A DNA stretch of 64,000 bases from CAG-873 sp910578365 (GTDB taxonomy: Bacteria > Bacteroidota > Bacteroidia > Bacteroidales > Muribaculaceae), in assembly GCA_951635545.1 (NCBI GenBank), contig OX620685.1, positions 3,573,253-3,637,252 of the forward strand, read 5' to 3'. The notes beneath the pieces are model-generated. The model was not told where the DNA came from. It saw only the letters and a program-made list of their open reading frames with translations, and made no database searches. Shown piece after piece: positions 17,480 to 27,430 of this stretch (position 1 is the first letter of the stretch; every line of letters starts with the position of its first letter). The position numbers and the translations under genes were made by a program.

Positions 17480-18694
17480 ATGACAGAATTCAAAGATATA
17501 CATTCGCGACAGCTGCAACTGCTGAGCGACGACGAACTCAACCTGCGTCTGAACCGCGTGCGCGCCGGCCTCGAGGCTTTAGGTGCCGACTCGGTGCTGA
17601 TTACCGACGCAGCAAATATTTACTACCTCACAGGCCGTGTATTTGCCGGATACGTGTACTTCAATATCGCCGACAGCAAGCCATACTATATAGTACGCCG
17701 CCCCAACGACCTGATAAGCGACCGCAGCAGCCGTCTGGGGCGCTTTGCCGAAATCGCCGACATTCTGTGCCACAACCAAAACTGCACCGCACCCGAGCGC
17801 CTTGGTCTTGAATTCGACATCATAAGCTACAACCTGTCGACACGACTCATGAACACTATTGCAGGCACTGAATTCGCAGATGCTTCGGGCGTAATGCGCC
17901 GGGCCCGCTCAGTTAAGACGTGCCTCGAACAGCAACTGATGAAGGAATCAGGCCTGCGTCACGAACATGTGTACTCACGCATTCCGCATGTGTATCAGGC
18001 CGGTATGACTGATATAGAGCTGCAAGTGGAAATCGAACGCCAGTCGCGCCTCGAAGGCAATTTGGGCATATTCCGCATCAGTGGTTCCGACATGGAAATA
18101 CATATGGGCAATGTGATTACAGGCGAGAACTCCGATACTCCAACCCCATACGATTTCGCTATGGGAGGAGCCGGACTCAATCCGTCGCTGCCGGTGGGAG
18201 CCGACGGCAGTCTCATAGAGCCTCACCACACTGTAATGGTTGACGTCAACGGCGACTTCACCGGCTATATGACCGACATGACACGCTGCTTTGCTCTGGG
18301 AACCCTCGATTCCAAGACTTTAGGCGCGCATCAGCTATCTATTGACATCGTTCACGCCCTGACCGATATGGCCCGACCCGGCGCCGCGGCACGCGAACTC
18401 TACGAGAAAGCGGCCATGATGGCCAAGGAAGCCGGCTACACCGACTATTTTATGGGCCACCGCCAGCACGCCGGATTCGTAGGCCACGGACTGGGCATTG
18501 AAATAAACGAAGGCCCGGTGATTTCGCCACGTTCAAAAGACATCCTTGAGGCAGGCAACGCTATTGCCCTCGAGCCTAAATTCGTGATTCCGGGCCAAGG
18601 TGCTGCCGGTATCGAGAATACTATTATTGTAAAAGAAGAAGGCGCAGCCGAATGCATAACAAACGCGCCCGAACAGATTATATATTTTGAATGA
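17480..18694 (+). CDS. Xaa-Pro aminopeptidase-like M24 peptidase
   Basis: 404 residues. The N-terminal creatinase-like domain (residues about 15-155) is followed by a pita-bread M24 domain. Metal ligands are visible as DVNGDFTGYMTDMTRCF (two Asp), HGLGIEINEGP (His), and LEPKFVIPGQGAAGIENT (two Glu), so the enzyme should be active on X-Pro peptides. The ATG lies 42 bp after gldH, and the CCA-transferase gene overlaps its stop by 4 bp. Confidence 0.9.
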   Translation: MTEFKDIHSRQLQLLSDDELNLRLNRVRAGLEALGADSVLITDAANIYYLTGRVFAGYVYFNIADSKPYYIVRRPNDLISDRSSRLGRFAEIADILCHNQNCTAPERLGLEFDIISYNLSTRLMNTIAGTEFADASGVMRRARSVKTCLEQQLMKESGLRHEHVYSRIPHVYQAGMTDIELQVEIERQSRLEGNLGIFRISGSDMEIHMGNVITGENSDTPTPYDFAMGGAGLNPSLPVGADGSLIEPHHTVMVDVNGDFTGYMTDMTRCFALGTLDSKTLGAHQLSIDIVHALTDMARPGAAARELYEKAAMMAKEAGYTDYFMGHRQHAGFVGHGLGIEINEGPVISPRSKDILEAGNAIALEPKFVIPGQGAAGIENTIIVKEEGAAECITNAPEQIIYFE

Positions 18695-20133
18695 ACAAGG
18701 AAAACAATAACTTTTCCTCTCTACTCAAACATAAGATATTCGACCGTGTGGGTCGGGTGGCTGCCGAAATCGGCCTTCCGGCATATGTGGTCGGCGGCTA
18801 TGTGCGCGACCTCATCATTGGCCGGGCGTCGAAGGACATCGACTTCCTTACCGTAGGCTCAGGCATCGAACTGGCCAAGGCTGTACACAAGTCGATGCGC
18901 GGCTCGCATCTGAGTGTATTCAAGACCTACGGAACCGCACAGGTGAAACGCGGTGAATTGGAACTCGAGTTCGTGGGAGCACGAAAGGAATCATACCGTC
19001 GCGACTCGCGCAATCCAATTGTCGAAGACGGCACCCTCCAGGACGATATCAGCCGCCGCGACTTTACCATAAACGCCATGGCCCTGAGCGTGACACCCGA
19101 CAGCTTCGGCGAACTGGTGGACTTGTTCGACGGCCTCGGCGACATAGAGCGGCGGATCATACGCACTCCGCTCGACCCCGACATCACTTTCAGCGACGAC
19201 CCCCTGCGCATGATGCGGGCTATCCGATTCGCCACACAGCTCAATTTCGAAATATACCCCGAAACATTCGAGGCCATATGCCGCAACGCTCACCGAATAG
19301 AGATAATAACCACCGAGCGAATATGCACCGAAATCAACAAGATAATGTCTTCGCCCAAGCCGTCGATTGGCTGGAAACTGCTGCTCAACAGCGGGCTGCT
19401 GAAACTGATTTTTCCGGAACTGGCGGCACTCAAAGGTGTAGACACAGTTAACGGCCGCGCTCACAAAGACAATTTCTACCACACCATGGGAGTACTCGAC
19501 AACGTGGCCGCGGTGTCCGACAAACTGATGCTGCGCTGGGCTGCGCTGCTGCACGACATTGCCAAACCGCGCACCAAGCGGTACGAAGAGGGGGTCGGCT
19601 GGACATTCTACAACCACAACATGGTGGGTGCCAAGATGGTGCCACAGATTTTTGCAAGACTGAAAATGCCCATGGGCCAGGAAATGAAGTATGTGCGCAA
19701 GCTCGTGGAACTACACATGCGCCCCATTGCTTTGGGCGACGAAGAGGTGACCGACAGCGCAGTGCGCCGCCTGATGAATTATGCCGGCGAGGACGATCTG
19801 GCCGACCTGATGATACTGGCTCGCGCCGACCTCACCAGCCGAAACGAGGCCAAACGCCAGCGTATACTCGAAAATTTCGACATCGTGGACCAGAAGTACG
19901 AGTACATACGCAAACTCGATGCCGAACGCAATCGCAAGAATCCTGTAGACGGCAACGAAATAATGCACATATTCAACCTCAGCACATCGCCTCTGGTGGG
20001 TTACTTCACCAAAAACCTCAGGCAGGCAATCAAAGACTGCGAGATAGAGGACACCCGCGATGCCGCACTCGAATACATATACAAACTCGCTGCCGAAGCC
20101 GGTGTTGAGCCGGTGAATCCGCCTACTGAATAG
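18691..20133 (+). CDS. CCA tRNA nucleotidyltransferase with HD domain
   Basis: 480 residues. The nucleotidyltransferase head shows YVVGGYVRDLIIGRASKDID with the catalytic DxD, then DFTINAMAL and RRIIRTPLDPDITFSDDPLR. An HD domain follows (LLHDIAKPRTKRYEEGVGWT). It adds or repairs the 3' CCA end of tRNAs; the HD part can give phosphodiesterase activity. It overlaps the M24 gene by 4 bp (ATGA). Confidence 0.93.
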   Translation: MNKENNNFSSLLKHKIFDRVGRVAAEIGLPAYVVGGYVRDLIIGRASKDIDFLTVGSGIELAKAVHKSMRGSHLSVFKTYGTAQVKRGELELEFVGARKESYRRDSRNPIVEDGTLQDDISRRDFTINAMALSVTPDSFGELVDLFDGLGDIERRIIRTPLDPDITFSDDPLRMMRAIRFATQLNFEIYPETFEAICRNAHRIEIITTERICTEINKIMSSPKPSIGWKLLLNSGLLKLIFPELAALKGVDTVNGRAHKDNFYHTMGVLDNVAAVSDKLMLRWAALLHDIAKPRTKRYEEGVGWTFYNHNMVGAKMVPQIFARLKMPMGQEMKYVRKLVELHMRPIALGDEEVTDSAVRRLMNYAGEDDLADLMILARADLTSRNEAKRQRILENFDIVDQKYEYIRKLDAERNRKNPVDGNEIMHIFNLSTSPLVGYFTKNLRQAIKDCEIEDTRDAALEYIYKLAAEAGVEPVNPPTE

Positions 20134-20153
20134 ACCATATTATATCTGATAAA

Positions 20154-20486
20154 ATGTACTACGTAAGCAAACGACTTGAAATATCCGCCGCTCACCGCCT
20201 TGAACTCGACTACGAGAGCAAGTGTACCTGCATACACGGCCACAATTGGATTGTAACCGTACATTGCCGCGCCAAGCAGCTGAATGATGCCGGAATGGTT
20301 ACCGATTTCACCCATATCAAACAGAATATAAGCGACAAACTCGACCATAAGCTTATCAACGACGTGCTGCCATTCAACCCTACCGCCGAGAACATGGCTC
20401 GCTGGATCTGCGAGAACGTGCCCAACTGCTACCGTGTAGACGTGCAGGAGAGCGAAGGCAATGTGGCATCATACGAAATCGACTGA
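20154..20486 (+). CDS. queD: 6-carboxytetrahydropterin synthase
   Basis: 110 residues, typical of short QueD. It makes 6-carboxytetrahydropterin, the second step of queuosine and 7-deazaguanine synthesis. Zinc and catalytic residues are visible in ISAAHRLELDYESKCTCIHG followed by HNW (His, Cys, His-x-His), and in KLDHKLINDV and NPTAENMARW. QueE follows 2 bp later, so the pair is an operon. Confidence 0.93.
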   Translation: MYYVSKRLEISAAHRLELDYESKCTCIHGHNWIVTVHCRAKQLNDAGMVTDFTHIKQNISDKLDHKLINDVLPFNPTAENMARWICENVPNCYRVDVQESEGNVASYEID

Positions 20487-20488
20487 TT

Positions 20489-21040
20489 ATGAAACAATAC
20501 AAGGTCAACGAAATTTTTTACTCGCTCCAGGGCGAGGGATACCACTGCGGCACCGCCGCAGTGTTTCTGCGCTTCAGCGGCTGTAACCGTGCCTGCGCTT
20601 TCTGCGACACCGACCACAACGGAGGCTCCATGATGACCGCCGACGAGATTATAGAGGCTATATGCGCCTTCCCCGCACGCCATCTGGTGATAACAGGAGG
20701 CGAACCGACCCTGCAGCTCGACAGCGACCTGCTCCGCGCCATAAAACTGCGGGGCTTCTTCGTACAGATTGAAACCAATGGCTCACTGCCTGTGCCTCCC
20801 GAAGTCGACTGGGTGACTTGCTCGCCCAAAGACGCTCCGTGGAACATCGACCGCATCGACGAGCTGAAAATAGTCTACCAGGGCCAGGACGTAGAGCAGA
20901 TAGCATCGCTGCTGCCTTCGCCACGCTGCTTTCTGCAGCCATGTTCGGGCCTTAACGTTGCCGAAACCGTAGAGTACATAAAGTCGCATCCGCAGTGGCG
21001 TCTGTCGCTGCAGACCCACCGCTTGATTGATATTCCATGA
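20489..21040 (+). CDS. queE: 7-carboxy-7-deazaguanine synthase
   Basis: 183 residues. A radical SAM enzyme that converts the QueD product to 7-carboxy-7-deazaguanine. The motif FLRFSGCNRACAFCDTDH supplies the C-x3-C-x2-C iron-sulfur site, and HLVITGGEPTLQLDSDL the SAM-binding GGEP. It is a short QueE form, as is common in this phylum. It starts 2 bp after queD and overlaps the DUF4105 gene by 4 bp. QueC and QueF are not in the window. Confidence 0.94.
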   Translation: MKQYKVNEIFYSLQGEGYHCGTAAVFLRFSGCNRACAFCDTDHNGGSMMTADEIIEAICAFPARHLVITGGEPTLQLDSDLLRAIKLRGFFVQIETNGSLPVPPEVDWVTCSPKDAPWNIDRIDELKIVYQGQDVEQIASLLPSPRCFLQPCSGLNVAETVEYIKSHPQWRLSLQTHRLIDIP

Positions 21041-22221
21041 AGCCTCTGCGCTACTGCCTTACACTGCTTATGACCTTGCTGGCCATCATTTCAGCCAGAG
21101 CTAACGTCGCCGATACAACGGTGAGTTTCACCGTGTTCTACCCTGGCCCGGACATATATGAACTCGAAGGACATGCAGCACTGCATATCACAACACCGCA
21201 GGCCGACTACGCCGTGAGTTTCGGCACATTCGACTTTGAGCAGCCCAACTTTGTGTACCGCTTTGTAAAAGGCGAAACCGACTACTGGGCAGCCGCAGCT
21301 CCGTGGCAGTATTTCGCCGATGCCTACAGCCGTCAGGGGCGCCGTATTGTGGACATGCAGCTCGACCTTACTCCGCAACAGAAGGCTTACATCATAGACC
21401 TCTGCATCGAAAATCTCAAGCCCGAGAACCGTGTCTACCGCTATAATTATGTAAAGGACAACTGCGCCACCCGCCCGCTGGGTCTGCTGGAGAAAGCACT
21501 TGCGCCTGACAGTCTGCAGCTCGGCAAGGTACAGACCGTCGACAGCTCGCATCTGGGCTCGTTCCGCAGCATAATGCGCTACTACCACCGCAATTACCCC
21601 TGGTATCAGTTCGGCATCGACCTGGCCCTGGGCAGCGGCATAGATTACCCCATAAGCTTACGCGAGCAGGCATTTGCGCCGGTACTCATTGCCGAACAGC
21701 TGCAAGGCGCCACGACAGGCGGCAGACCTCTGGTAAGCCATATCGTGGAGGTGAATCCGCAATATATCGACGCCACTGCCGGCCCTACTCCGTGGCTGCT
21801 TTCACCAATGTGTGTGAGTGCGCTTCTGCTTGCAATCACACTGATTGTCACCTGGCGCGACATACGGCGCATGCGCGTGAGCCGCTGGTTCGACACAGTG
21901 CTCTTTGGCATGTTCGGCCTCGCCGGCTGTCTGCTCACGTTCCTTATATTCATATCGGTCCATGAGGCTACCTCGCCTAATTTTCTTTACATGTGGCTGA
22001 ACCCTTTTTGCCTGATTCCGGTTATTTTTATTTGGATAAAAAAATGTAAAAAGTTAGTTTTATGCTATCATTTTACTAACTTTGCACTTGTGTTTGCCAT
22101 GGCCGCCTGTTGGCTCTGGCTTCCGCAGAGCGCCAATACTGCATTTATTCCATTGATACTCTGCGATATGACCCGTTCGGTGTCGTATATTTACATCACA
22201 AATTTCAAGCGCAAGCAATAG
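21037..22221 (+). CDS. DUF4105 membrane protein
   Basis: 394 residues. A signal peptide (MKPLRYCLTLLMTLLAIISA) precedes a periplasmic DUF4105 domain with YELEGHAALHI and YNYVKDNCATRPLGLLEKAL, whose conserved His and Cys suggest a catalytic fold of the NlpC/LapG type. Four or five membrane segments follow from about residue 250 (LLSPMCVSALLLAITLIVTW and others). Translationally coupled to queE, though a functional link to queuosine is not evident. Substrate unknown. Confidence 0.85.
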   Translation: MKPLRYCLTLLMTLLAIISARANVADTTVSFTVFYPGPDIYELEGHAALHITTPQADYAVSFGTFDFEQPNFVYRFVKGETDYWAAAAPWQYFADAYSRQGRRIVDMQLDLTPQQKAYIIDLCIENLKPENRVYRYNYVKDNCATRPLGLLEKALAPDSLQLGKVQTVDSSHLGSFRSIMRYYHRNYPWYQFGIDLALGSGIDYPISLREQAFAPVLIAEQLQGATTGGRPLVSHIVEVNPQYIDATAGPTPWLLSPMCVSALLLAITLIVTWRDIRRMRVSRWFDTVLFGMFGLAGCLLTFLIFISVHEATSPNFLYMWLNPFCLIPVIFIWIKKCKKLVLCYHFTNFALVFAMAACWLWLPQSANTAFIPLILCDMTRSVSYIYITNFKRKQ

Positions 22222-22228
22222 AACCCCG

Positions 22229-23854
22229 ATGAACCGCAACCCCGAAATATCGCTCAGCCGCCGCCTGATGCTCGCCCTGATTGCCTCGATGGTGACCATG
22301 GCAATACCCGCGCAAGCCAATTCGGGGCAGAAGCAGACACAACTGCTGCTGAACGTGGTTATCGAAGGCCTCGATGCCACACAACTCGACCTGCTGCGTG
22401 ACTATTTCGGACCGGACGGATTCAACCGCCTGCTCAACAGCGGAGTGGTTCTGAGCGGCGAATACGGCACTCCGCTCGACCCCACCGCAGCTGTCACCGA
22501 ACTGATGACAGGCGCATCGCCCTCCGTGACCGGTATCAGCGGAGCCATGCGCTTCGACCGCCGTGCCATGCGCCGCGAGCATATTTTCGACGACGACAGC
22601 ACCCTTGGCAACTACACCAACAGCACATACTCGCCCGGCACTCTGCTTGTAAGCACCATGGCCGACGAAGCCCGCATAGCCAGAGGAGGCGTAACACAAG
22701 TCTACGCTATAGCCCCCGACCCGGGAGTGGCTATAGCCCTGGGCGGACATAGCGCCAACTGCGCGATATGGATTGATGACCGCACCGGCAACTGGGCCAC
22801 AACCACCTTCTATAAAGACCCGCCATCGCTGCTGGGTACGCGCAACCGTCTGAGCCACCTGTCGCAACGACTCGACACACTCAGCTGGACACCCCTAAAG
22901 GCCGCCGACCAGTATCCCGGCCTGCCGGAGTACCTCACCCACTATCCATTCCGCTACACCTTCGGACGCAGTAACGCAGACCGCTTTGCCGAATTCAAAG
23001 AAGCCGCCGGAGCAGTGAACTCCGAGGTAACTTCCATGGCTATCGACATGATAGGCACCCTGAAACTGGGGCAGCACGACGGTGTCGACGTACTGAGCAT
23101 AGCCTATACACTCAGACCCTACGAAAGCGGCAAGAACCCCGACAATCGCTTTGAACTCATCGACAGCTACTACAGGCTCGACTACGACCTGGCCCGACTG
23201 ATAAATGCTGCCGAAAAACAGGCCGGCGCCAACCGCTCGGTAGTAATGATTACCGGCACACCGCCGCCATCGCGCACTCGCCGCGACGACCCGCGCTGGA
23301 TGATTCCCTACGGCGAATTTTCCACCCGCAAGGCCATGTCGCTGCTAAACGTATACCTTATAGCCCTGCACGGCAACGGTGAATGGGTACAGGCCTACTC
23401 CGACGGATGGTTCTACCTCAACGACAAACTTATTGAAGAACGCAAGGCCGATGCCAAGGCCATGCGCTCCGAAGCCGCCGACTTCCTCAGCCGCATGGCC
23501 GGGGTAAAAGCCGTGCATACAAGCGACGACATACGCCACGGACGCGCAGGCGTCAATCCTGAGGCCCTGCGCCGCAACACCCACTTCTCAACCAGCGGCG
23601 ACATGCTGCTCGAAGTTCTTCCCGGCTGGCAGCTCGTTGACGATTCCAATGTACACGGCATCGCTCAGGCTTCGAAATACGAAAAAGTTCAACGCGAAAC
23701 AGCTACCACAGCGCCGGTAATAATAATGGCTCCAGGTGTCGAAGCACGCAAGATTCACACCCCCGTCGACATACGCATGGTCACCCCTACCGTATGCCGC
23801 CTGCTACGCATACGCTCGCCAAATGCCGCCTCACTGCCGGCAATAAACCTCTGA
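22229..23854 (+). CDS. Alkaline-phosphatase-superfamily protein, apparently degenerate
   Basis: 541 residues with a signal peptide (RRLMLALIASMVTMAIPAQA). The fold is recognisable from LLLNVVIEGLDATQLDLLRD, PTAAVTELMTGASPSVTGIS and the C-terminal APVIIMAPGVEARKIHTPVD. However, the PavHGI-type histidine is replaced (SVTGI), and the segment that normally reads TADHG is MITGTPPPSRT, so the metal-binding Asp-His pair is missing. A proper nucleophile is also not obvious. I infer a pseudoenzyme or a strongly changed active site. It starts 7 bp after the DUF4105 gene. Confidence 0.75.
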   Translation: MNRNPEISLSRRLMLALIASMVTMAIPAQANSGQKQTQLLLNVVIEGLDATQLDLLRDYFGPDGFNRLLNSGVVLSGEYGTPLDPTAAVTELMTGASPSVTGISGAMRFDRRAMRREHIFDDDSTLGNYTNSTYSPGTLLVSTMADEARIARGGVTQVYAIAPDPGVAIALGGHSANCAIWIDDRTGNWATTTFYKDPPSLLGTRNRLSHLSQRLDTLSWTPLKAADQYPGLPEYLTHYPFRYTFGRSNADRFAEFKEAAGAVNSEVTSMAIDMIGTLKLGQHDGVDVLSIAYTLRPYESGKNPDNRFELIDSYYRLDYDLARLINAAEKQAGANRSVVMITGTPPPSRTRRDDPRWMIPYGEFSTRKAMSLLNVYLIALHGNGEWVQAYSDGWFYLNDKLIEERKADAKAMRSEAADFLSRMAGVKAVHTSDDIRHGRAGVNPEALRRNTHFSTSGDMLLEVLPGWQLVDDSNVHGIAQASKYEKVQRETATTAPVIIMAPGVEARKIHTPVDIRMVTPTVCRLLRIRSPNAASLPAINL

Positions 23855-23901
23855 TACTCACTTTCAGGCTTTGCTATAGCCCGAAATCCGGTATTTTTTA
23901 C

Positions 23902-23909
23902 TATCTTTG
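23902..23909 (+). promoter_or_regulatory. -7 promoter element upstream of secA
   Basis: TATCTTTG, about 105 bp before the secA start. The nearest TTTG is 28 bp upstream, so no good -33 box exists. I see nothing else in 23855-24014. Confidence 0.4.
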
Positions 23910-24014
23910 CCGACAACAGTACCGCACGCCCGTCCATCAGCGACGGAGGCGTACGTGTAATGCCATATATACATAACTCCCCCACATTTCGAAAACAAAT
24001 AAAACACTACATAA

Positions 24015-27000
24015 ATGTCATTCATTAACGTTTTAAGCAAACTGTTCGGCAATAAGTCGCAGCGCGACCTCAAGGCCATAATGCCCATTGTGGAGAAAAT
24101 CAAGGCCAAAGGCCCCGAGCTCCAGCAACTGACTGTCGACCAACTCCGCGGCCGCATCGATGCCGTGCGTGCCGACCTCGACAACGCAACTCGTGCCGAC
24201 TACGACGAAATCGCACGTCTGAAAGTAGAAATCGAATCTCTTCCCTACGACCAGCGCCAGCCCCTGTGGGACAAAATCGACAAACACGAAAAGAACATAC
24301 TCGACACCCTCGAGGACAAACTCAACGAACACCTGCCCGAGGTATTCGCCACTATGCGCGAAACCGCAGCACGCTTCGCTGCCTCCGACACCGTGGAAGT
24401 GACAGCCACAGCACTCGACCGCGAACTCGCCGGCCAAGGCCGCGACTTCGTAACCATCGAAGGCGACAAAGCTATATGGAAAACCACCTGGCTGGCCGGC
24501 GGCAACCCCGTGAGCTGGGATATGATACACTACGACGTACAGCTCATAGGCGGTATAGTGCTGCACCAAGGCAAAATCGCCGAAATGGCAACCGGTGAAG
24601 GTAAAACCCTTGTAGCTACACTGCCGGTGTTCCTGCGCTCGCTCTCGCGCCGCGGCGTACATGTGGTGACTGTGAACGACTATCTGTCGAAGCGCGACTC
24701 CGAGTGGATGGGACCGCTGTACATGTTCCACGGCTCAACCGTCGACTGCATCGACAAGCACGAACCCAATACTCCCGAACGCCGTGCCGCCTACAACTGC
24801 GACATCACCTTCGGTACAAACAACGAATTCGGCTTCGACTACCTGCGCGACAACATGGCCATGGAACCCGAGGATATGGTACAGCGCAAGCACTACTACG
24901 CCATTGTCGACGAGGTCGACTCAGTGCTTATCGACGATGCCCGTACGCCTCTGATCATCTCCGGTCCGGTGCCGCGCGGCGACGACCAGTACTTCGACAT
25001 CTACAAGGCAAACGTACAGAAAGTGGTGGAAGCGCAGCGTCGCCTCATTACCAAAATCCTGGCAGAAGCCAAGGAAAAAATAGCATCGGACAACAAAGAC
25101 CAGCAGAAAGAAGGAGCAATACTTCTGTTCCGTGCATTCAAAGGTCTGCCCAAATATCAGCCGCTAATCAAATTCCTCTCGCAGGAAGGCATGAAAAACC
25201 TGCTGCTCCAGACCGAGGCACACTATCTGCAGGACAACGCACGCGAGATGCCATTCATCACCGACCCACTCTACTTTGTAATCGACGAAAAGAACCGCAG
25301 CGTAGAACTCACCGACAAAGGCATCGACGAACTCACCGGCAAAATCGAAGACCCAACCTTCTTTGTGCTTCCCGACATAGCATCGCAGCTTTCCGAGCTC
25401 GAACACCTGTCCGATGCCACTGAACGCCAGGCCCGCAAAGACGAACTGATGCAGAACTATGCCGTAAAGGCCGAGCGCGTACACACCGTGACCCAGCTGC
25501 TTAAGGCATACACACTGTTTGAGAAAGACGTAGAATACGTTATCGACGACAACAAAATCAAGATTGTCGACGAACAGACAGGCCGTATCATGGAAGGCCG
25601 ACGCTACTCCGACGGCCTGCACCAGGCCATCGAGGCCAAGGAAGGAGTGAAAGTCGAGGCCGCTACACAGACCTTTGCCACCATCACGCTGCAGAACTAC
25701 TTCCGCATGTATCACAAGCTGGCCGGTATGACCGGTACAGCCGAAACAGAGGCCGGCGAGTTCTGGGACATCTACAAACTTGATGTGGTTACCATCCCCA
25801 CCAACCGTCCGGTTGCACGTATCGACATGAACGACCGCGTGTACAAAACCAAGAAAGAAAAGTACAGCGCCGTAATCGAAGAAATCGAACGCCTGGTAAA
25901 AGAAGGCCGTCCGGTACTGGTAGGTACAACCTCGGTTGAAATATCGGAACTCCTGAGCAAAATGCTCAAGATGCGCCGTATCGAACACAATGTGCTCAAC
26001 GCCAAGCTGCACCAGCGCGAAGCCGAGATTGTGGCCCTCGCAGGCCGACCCGGCACTGTGACCATCGCCACCAACATGGCGGGCCGCGGTACCGACATCA
26101 AGCTTACCCCCGAGGTGAAAGCCGCCGGCGGTCTGGCCATCATAGGCACCGAGCGCCACGAGTCGCGCCGCGTCGACCGTCAGCTCCGAGGCCGTGCAGG
26201 CCGTCAGGGCGACCCCGGCACATCAATCTTCTTTGTGTCGTTCGAAGACCAGCTGATGCGTCTGTTCGCCACCGACTCGGTAATGAAGTGGCTCGACCGC
26301 TTCGGCCTGCAGGAAGGCGAGCCTATTGAACACAAAATGGTGTCGAACGCCATCGAAAAGGCCCAGAAACGTGTGGAGGAAAACAACTTCGGCATCCGTA
26401 AACGCCTGCTCGAATACGACGACGTAATGAACAAGCAGCGTAACTACATATACACACGCCGCCACCACGCACTCGTAGGCGAACGCATAGGCATCGACAT
26501 CGCCAACATGATTTATGACTCGGTAGAGAATCTGATAGTAAACAACGAAGAAGCATCGTTCTATGCCGACCTCGAACAGGAAGCCCTGAAACTGCTGTCG
26601 ATAGAACTGCCCTATACCGAGGACGAATACCGCAACCTCTCGCGCGAAGAAAAAATCGAGCGCCTGCACGAAGCAGCCATCGAGGCCTTCAACCGCCGCA
26701 ACGAACGTATCCGCGAGGTAGCTCTGCCGGTAATCAAGAACATGTACGAGAACACCGAATACCGCGGACGCATCATAGTGCCTATTTCCGACGGCTCGCG
26801 CCGCCGTTTCAACCTGCGCGTCGACCTGCAGGAAGCATACAACACCGAGTGCCGCAGCATTGTAAAGGAATGGCAGAAGAAACTGGTGCTTGTAACCATT
26901 GACGAACTCTGGAAAGAGCATCTGCGCGAACTCGACCAGCTGCGCCAGAGCGTACAGAATGCAAGCTACGAGCAGAAAGACCCGCTGGTTATTTACAAGG

Positions 27001-27425
27001 TAGAGTCGTTCCACCTGTTCGAATCCATGCTCAATCAGCTCAACAGCAAGGCGGTATCGTGTCTGATGCGCGCCAGCATACCTGTAGCGCCTCCCAGCGA
27101 GCAACAGCAGCAACAGCCCCAGCCTCAGCAAGCCCAGCAGCCTGCCGATGGCGAACAGCAGCAGCCCCAGCAGCCCCAGCCCCAGACTCCTCAGCAGCGT
27201 GTGGAAATGAAGGAAGCCGGGCCCGAAATGCCCCACAAAGCCGTTCGATACAACGAAACCAAAGCTGAAGCTCCGGGCGATGAGCAGCGCCGTGTGGCAA
27301 GCCAGCAGCAGGGCGAACGCCCCAAGCCCATGCCCGTGAAGGCCGGACCCAAAGTAGGCCGTAACGACCCATGTCCCTGCGGTTCAGGTAAAAAATACAA
27401 AAACTGCCACGGGCGCAACGCTTAA
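24015..27425 (+). CDS. secA: Preprotein translocase subunit SecA
   Basis: 1136 residues, the long form usual in Bacteroidetes, with an insertion of about 100 residues after residue 330 in the first ATPase fold. Motor motifs are present: GEGKTLVATLP (Walker A), DEVDSVLIDDARTPLI (Walker B), TNMAGRGTDIKL and RQLRGRAGRQGDPG. The linker at residues about 1030-1100 is Gln/Pro-rich. The C-terminal CPCGSGKKYKNCHG zinc motif binds SecB or ribosomes in other bacteria. It drives post-translational export through SecYEG. radA follows 5 bp later. Confidence 0.98.
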   Translation: MSFINVLSKLFGNKSQRDLKAIMPIVEKIKAKGPELQQLTVDQLRGRIDAVRADLDNATRADYDEIARLKVEIESLPYDQRQPLWDKIDKHEKNILDTLEDKLNEHLPEVFATMRETAARFAASDTVEVTATALDRELAGQGRDFVTIEGDKAIWKTTWLAGGNPVSWDMIHYDVQLIGGIVLHQGKIAEMATGEGKTLVATLPVFLRSLSRRGVHVVTVNDYLSKRDSEWMGPLYMFHGSTVDCIDKHEPNTPERRAAYNCDITFGTNNEFGFDYLRDNMAMEPEDMVQRKHYYAIVDEVDSVLIDDARTPLIISGPVPRGDDQYFDIYKANVQKVVEAQRRLITKILAEAKEKIASDNKDQQKEGAILLFRAFKGLPKYQPLIKFLSQEGMKNLLLQTEAHYLQDNAREMPFITDPLYFVIDEKNRSVELTDKGIDELTGKIEDPTFFVLPDIASQLSELEHLSDATERQARKDELMQNYAVKAERVHTVTQLLKAYTLFEKDVEYVIDDNKIKIVDEQTGRIMEGRRYSDGLHQAIEAKEGVKVEAATQTFATITLQNYFRMYHKLAGMTGTAETEAGEFWDIYKLDVVTIPTNRPVARIDMNDRVYKTKKEKYSAVIEEIERLVKEGRPVLVGTTSVEISELLSKMLKMRRIEHNVLNAKLHQREAEIVALAGRPGTVTIATNMAGRGTDIKLTPEVKAAGGLAIIGTERHESRRVDRQLRGRAGRQGDPGTSIFFVSFEDQLMRLFATDSVMKWLDRFGLQEGEPIEHKMVSNAIEKAQKRVEENNFGIRKRLLEYDDVMNKQRNYIYTRRHHALVGERIGIDIANMIYDSVENLIVNNEEASFYADLEQEALKLLSIELPYTEDEYRNLSREEKIERLHEAAIEAFNRRNERIREVALPVIKNMYENTEYRGRIIVPISDGSRRRFNLRVDLQEAYNTECRSIVKEWQKKLVLVTIDELWKEHLRELDQLRQSVQNASYEQKDPLVIYKVESFHLFESMLNQLNSKAVSCLMRASIPVAPPSEQQQQQPQPQQAQQPADGEQQQPQQPQPQTPQQRVEMKEAGPEMPHKAVRYNETKAEAPGDEQRRVASQQQGERPKPMPVKAGPKVGRNDPCPCGSGKKYKNCHGRNA

Positions 27426-27430
27426 AGCCT

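Noticed and set aside
25164..26159. 331-codon minus-strand frame across secA (and similar long frames across rny, ricT, pepO and the TonB receptor gene)
   Set aside because: These are antisense shadows of GC-rich genes with strong codon bias; their sequences are His/Val/Gly-rich and show no family motifs.
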